DNA of 64,000 bases from Argyresthia goedartella (taxonomy: Eukaryota > Arthropoda > Insecta > Lepidoptera > Argyresthiidae). Below are positions 63,531 through 64,000 of the stretch, piece by piece. The stretch is taken from contig OX463832.1 in assembly GCA_949825045.1 (NCBI GenBank), positions 22,438,552 to 22,502,551 of the forward strand, read 5' to 3'. Each line of letters begins with the position of its first letter. Position 1 is the stretch's first letter. The translations under genes and the position numbers were made by a program. The notes below the pieces were generated by a model that saw only the letters and a program-made list of their open reading frames with translations, was not told where the DNA came from and ran no database searches.

Positions 63531-64000
63531 CTGATTCTTTGAGTTTTTCGTAATTTTATTTTAATACTTGAACCTTCCTTCTAGGAATTATACAAGCGAT
63601 CGGGCCCTTTTAGAGATTTAGTAAGACTAACGATTCACGATACAAATAGAGCGATTCATTTTTATAAGTATAGATACTGTAGACCTACCCATAATTCCTA
63701 GACCTACCCAACTAGGTAGACTCTCTCTAGACAACATTTGTGTTAATAAAGTAAATTATTATTTTTTATATTTATATATAATTCAATATAATTTATTTTT
63801 ATTATTTTAATTTAATTTGACACAATTTAATTTTAATGTAATTTTTATTTGACATTCAACTGAACAAACTCTATTTACCAATAACAAAATGACATGTAAC
63901 TGACGTTATCAATAAATAAATATGAATATGAATATGAGTAGGAAACTGTGCCTCTTGCCACCTCGTTTTGGAAAGAGCGAATGCATGTAACATTACAGAT
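63531..64000. other. Unassigned end, probable LINE terminus
   Basis: AT-rich. AATAAATAAATATGAATATG at 63912-63935 looks like a LINE 3' end with an AATATG-type tail. No gene. Confidence 0.35.

Overview
The window looks like TE-dense nuclear DNA from an insect, most likely a moth or butterfly. The tRNA-derived SINEs, the families built around GGGTTCCGTACC, the DD37D mariner, and the jockey-, RTE- and CR1-like LINE remnants all point that way. The assignment rests on my recognition of repeat styles and was not checked by a search. I see no convincing host protein-coding gene, rRNA, functional tRNA gene or CRISPR array. Nearly all coding potential is transposon-derived.

Region by region. 0-12 kb: copies of a foldback MITE (called FB1 here), two SINE families (SINE-A, SINE-B), GGTTCCGTACC repeats, an RTE-type reverse transcriptase (RT) fragment and a jockey-type LINE 3' end. 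12-24 kb: more LINE ends, MITEs called W and X, and from about 18.6 to 21.25 kb the 5' half of a LINE. That LINE half has eleven identical 40-bp tandem repeats, a 43-bp perfect palindrome, a broken ORF1 and the start of an endonuclease ORF2. 24-36 kb: SINEs, a broken Tc1-like (DD34E) transposase at 29.2-30.2 kb, a jockey-type RT pseudogene inserted inside a SINE (30.5-32.4 kb), and two oppositely oriented 16-bp-period minisatellite arrays (33.16-33.93 kb). 36-47 kb: a complete 1309-bp DD37D mariner with an open transposase frame, a LINE 3' end, and a 193-bp inverted-repeat element whose two arms carry different insertions. 47.3-53.2 kb: a second 1309-bp mariner split by an apparently full-length 4521-bp LINE with intact ORF1 and ORF2. 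53-64 kb: MITEs, a third mariner copy with a 148-bp deletion, a fragment of a different mariner, a second ~16-bp-phased array (60.1-60.4 kb), and a tail with little recognisable content.

The elements form nested layers. SINE-A sits in FB1 twice, FB1 in X, a LINE in SINE-A, a LINE in mariner, and SINE-B and a GGTTCCGTACC element in opposite arms of one inverted repeat. These give a relative order of insertion. The only apparently competent mobilisation genes are the LINE at 48-52 kb and possibly the mariner at 36.6 kb. All alignments were done by eye, so identities are approximate; lengths and coordinates were counted from the numbered sequence.
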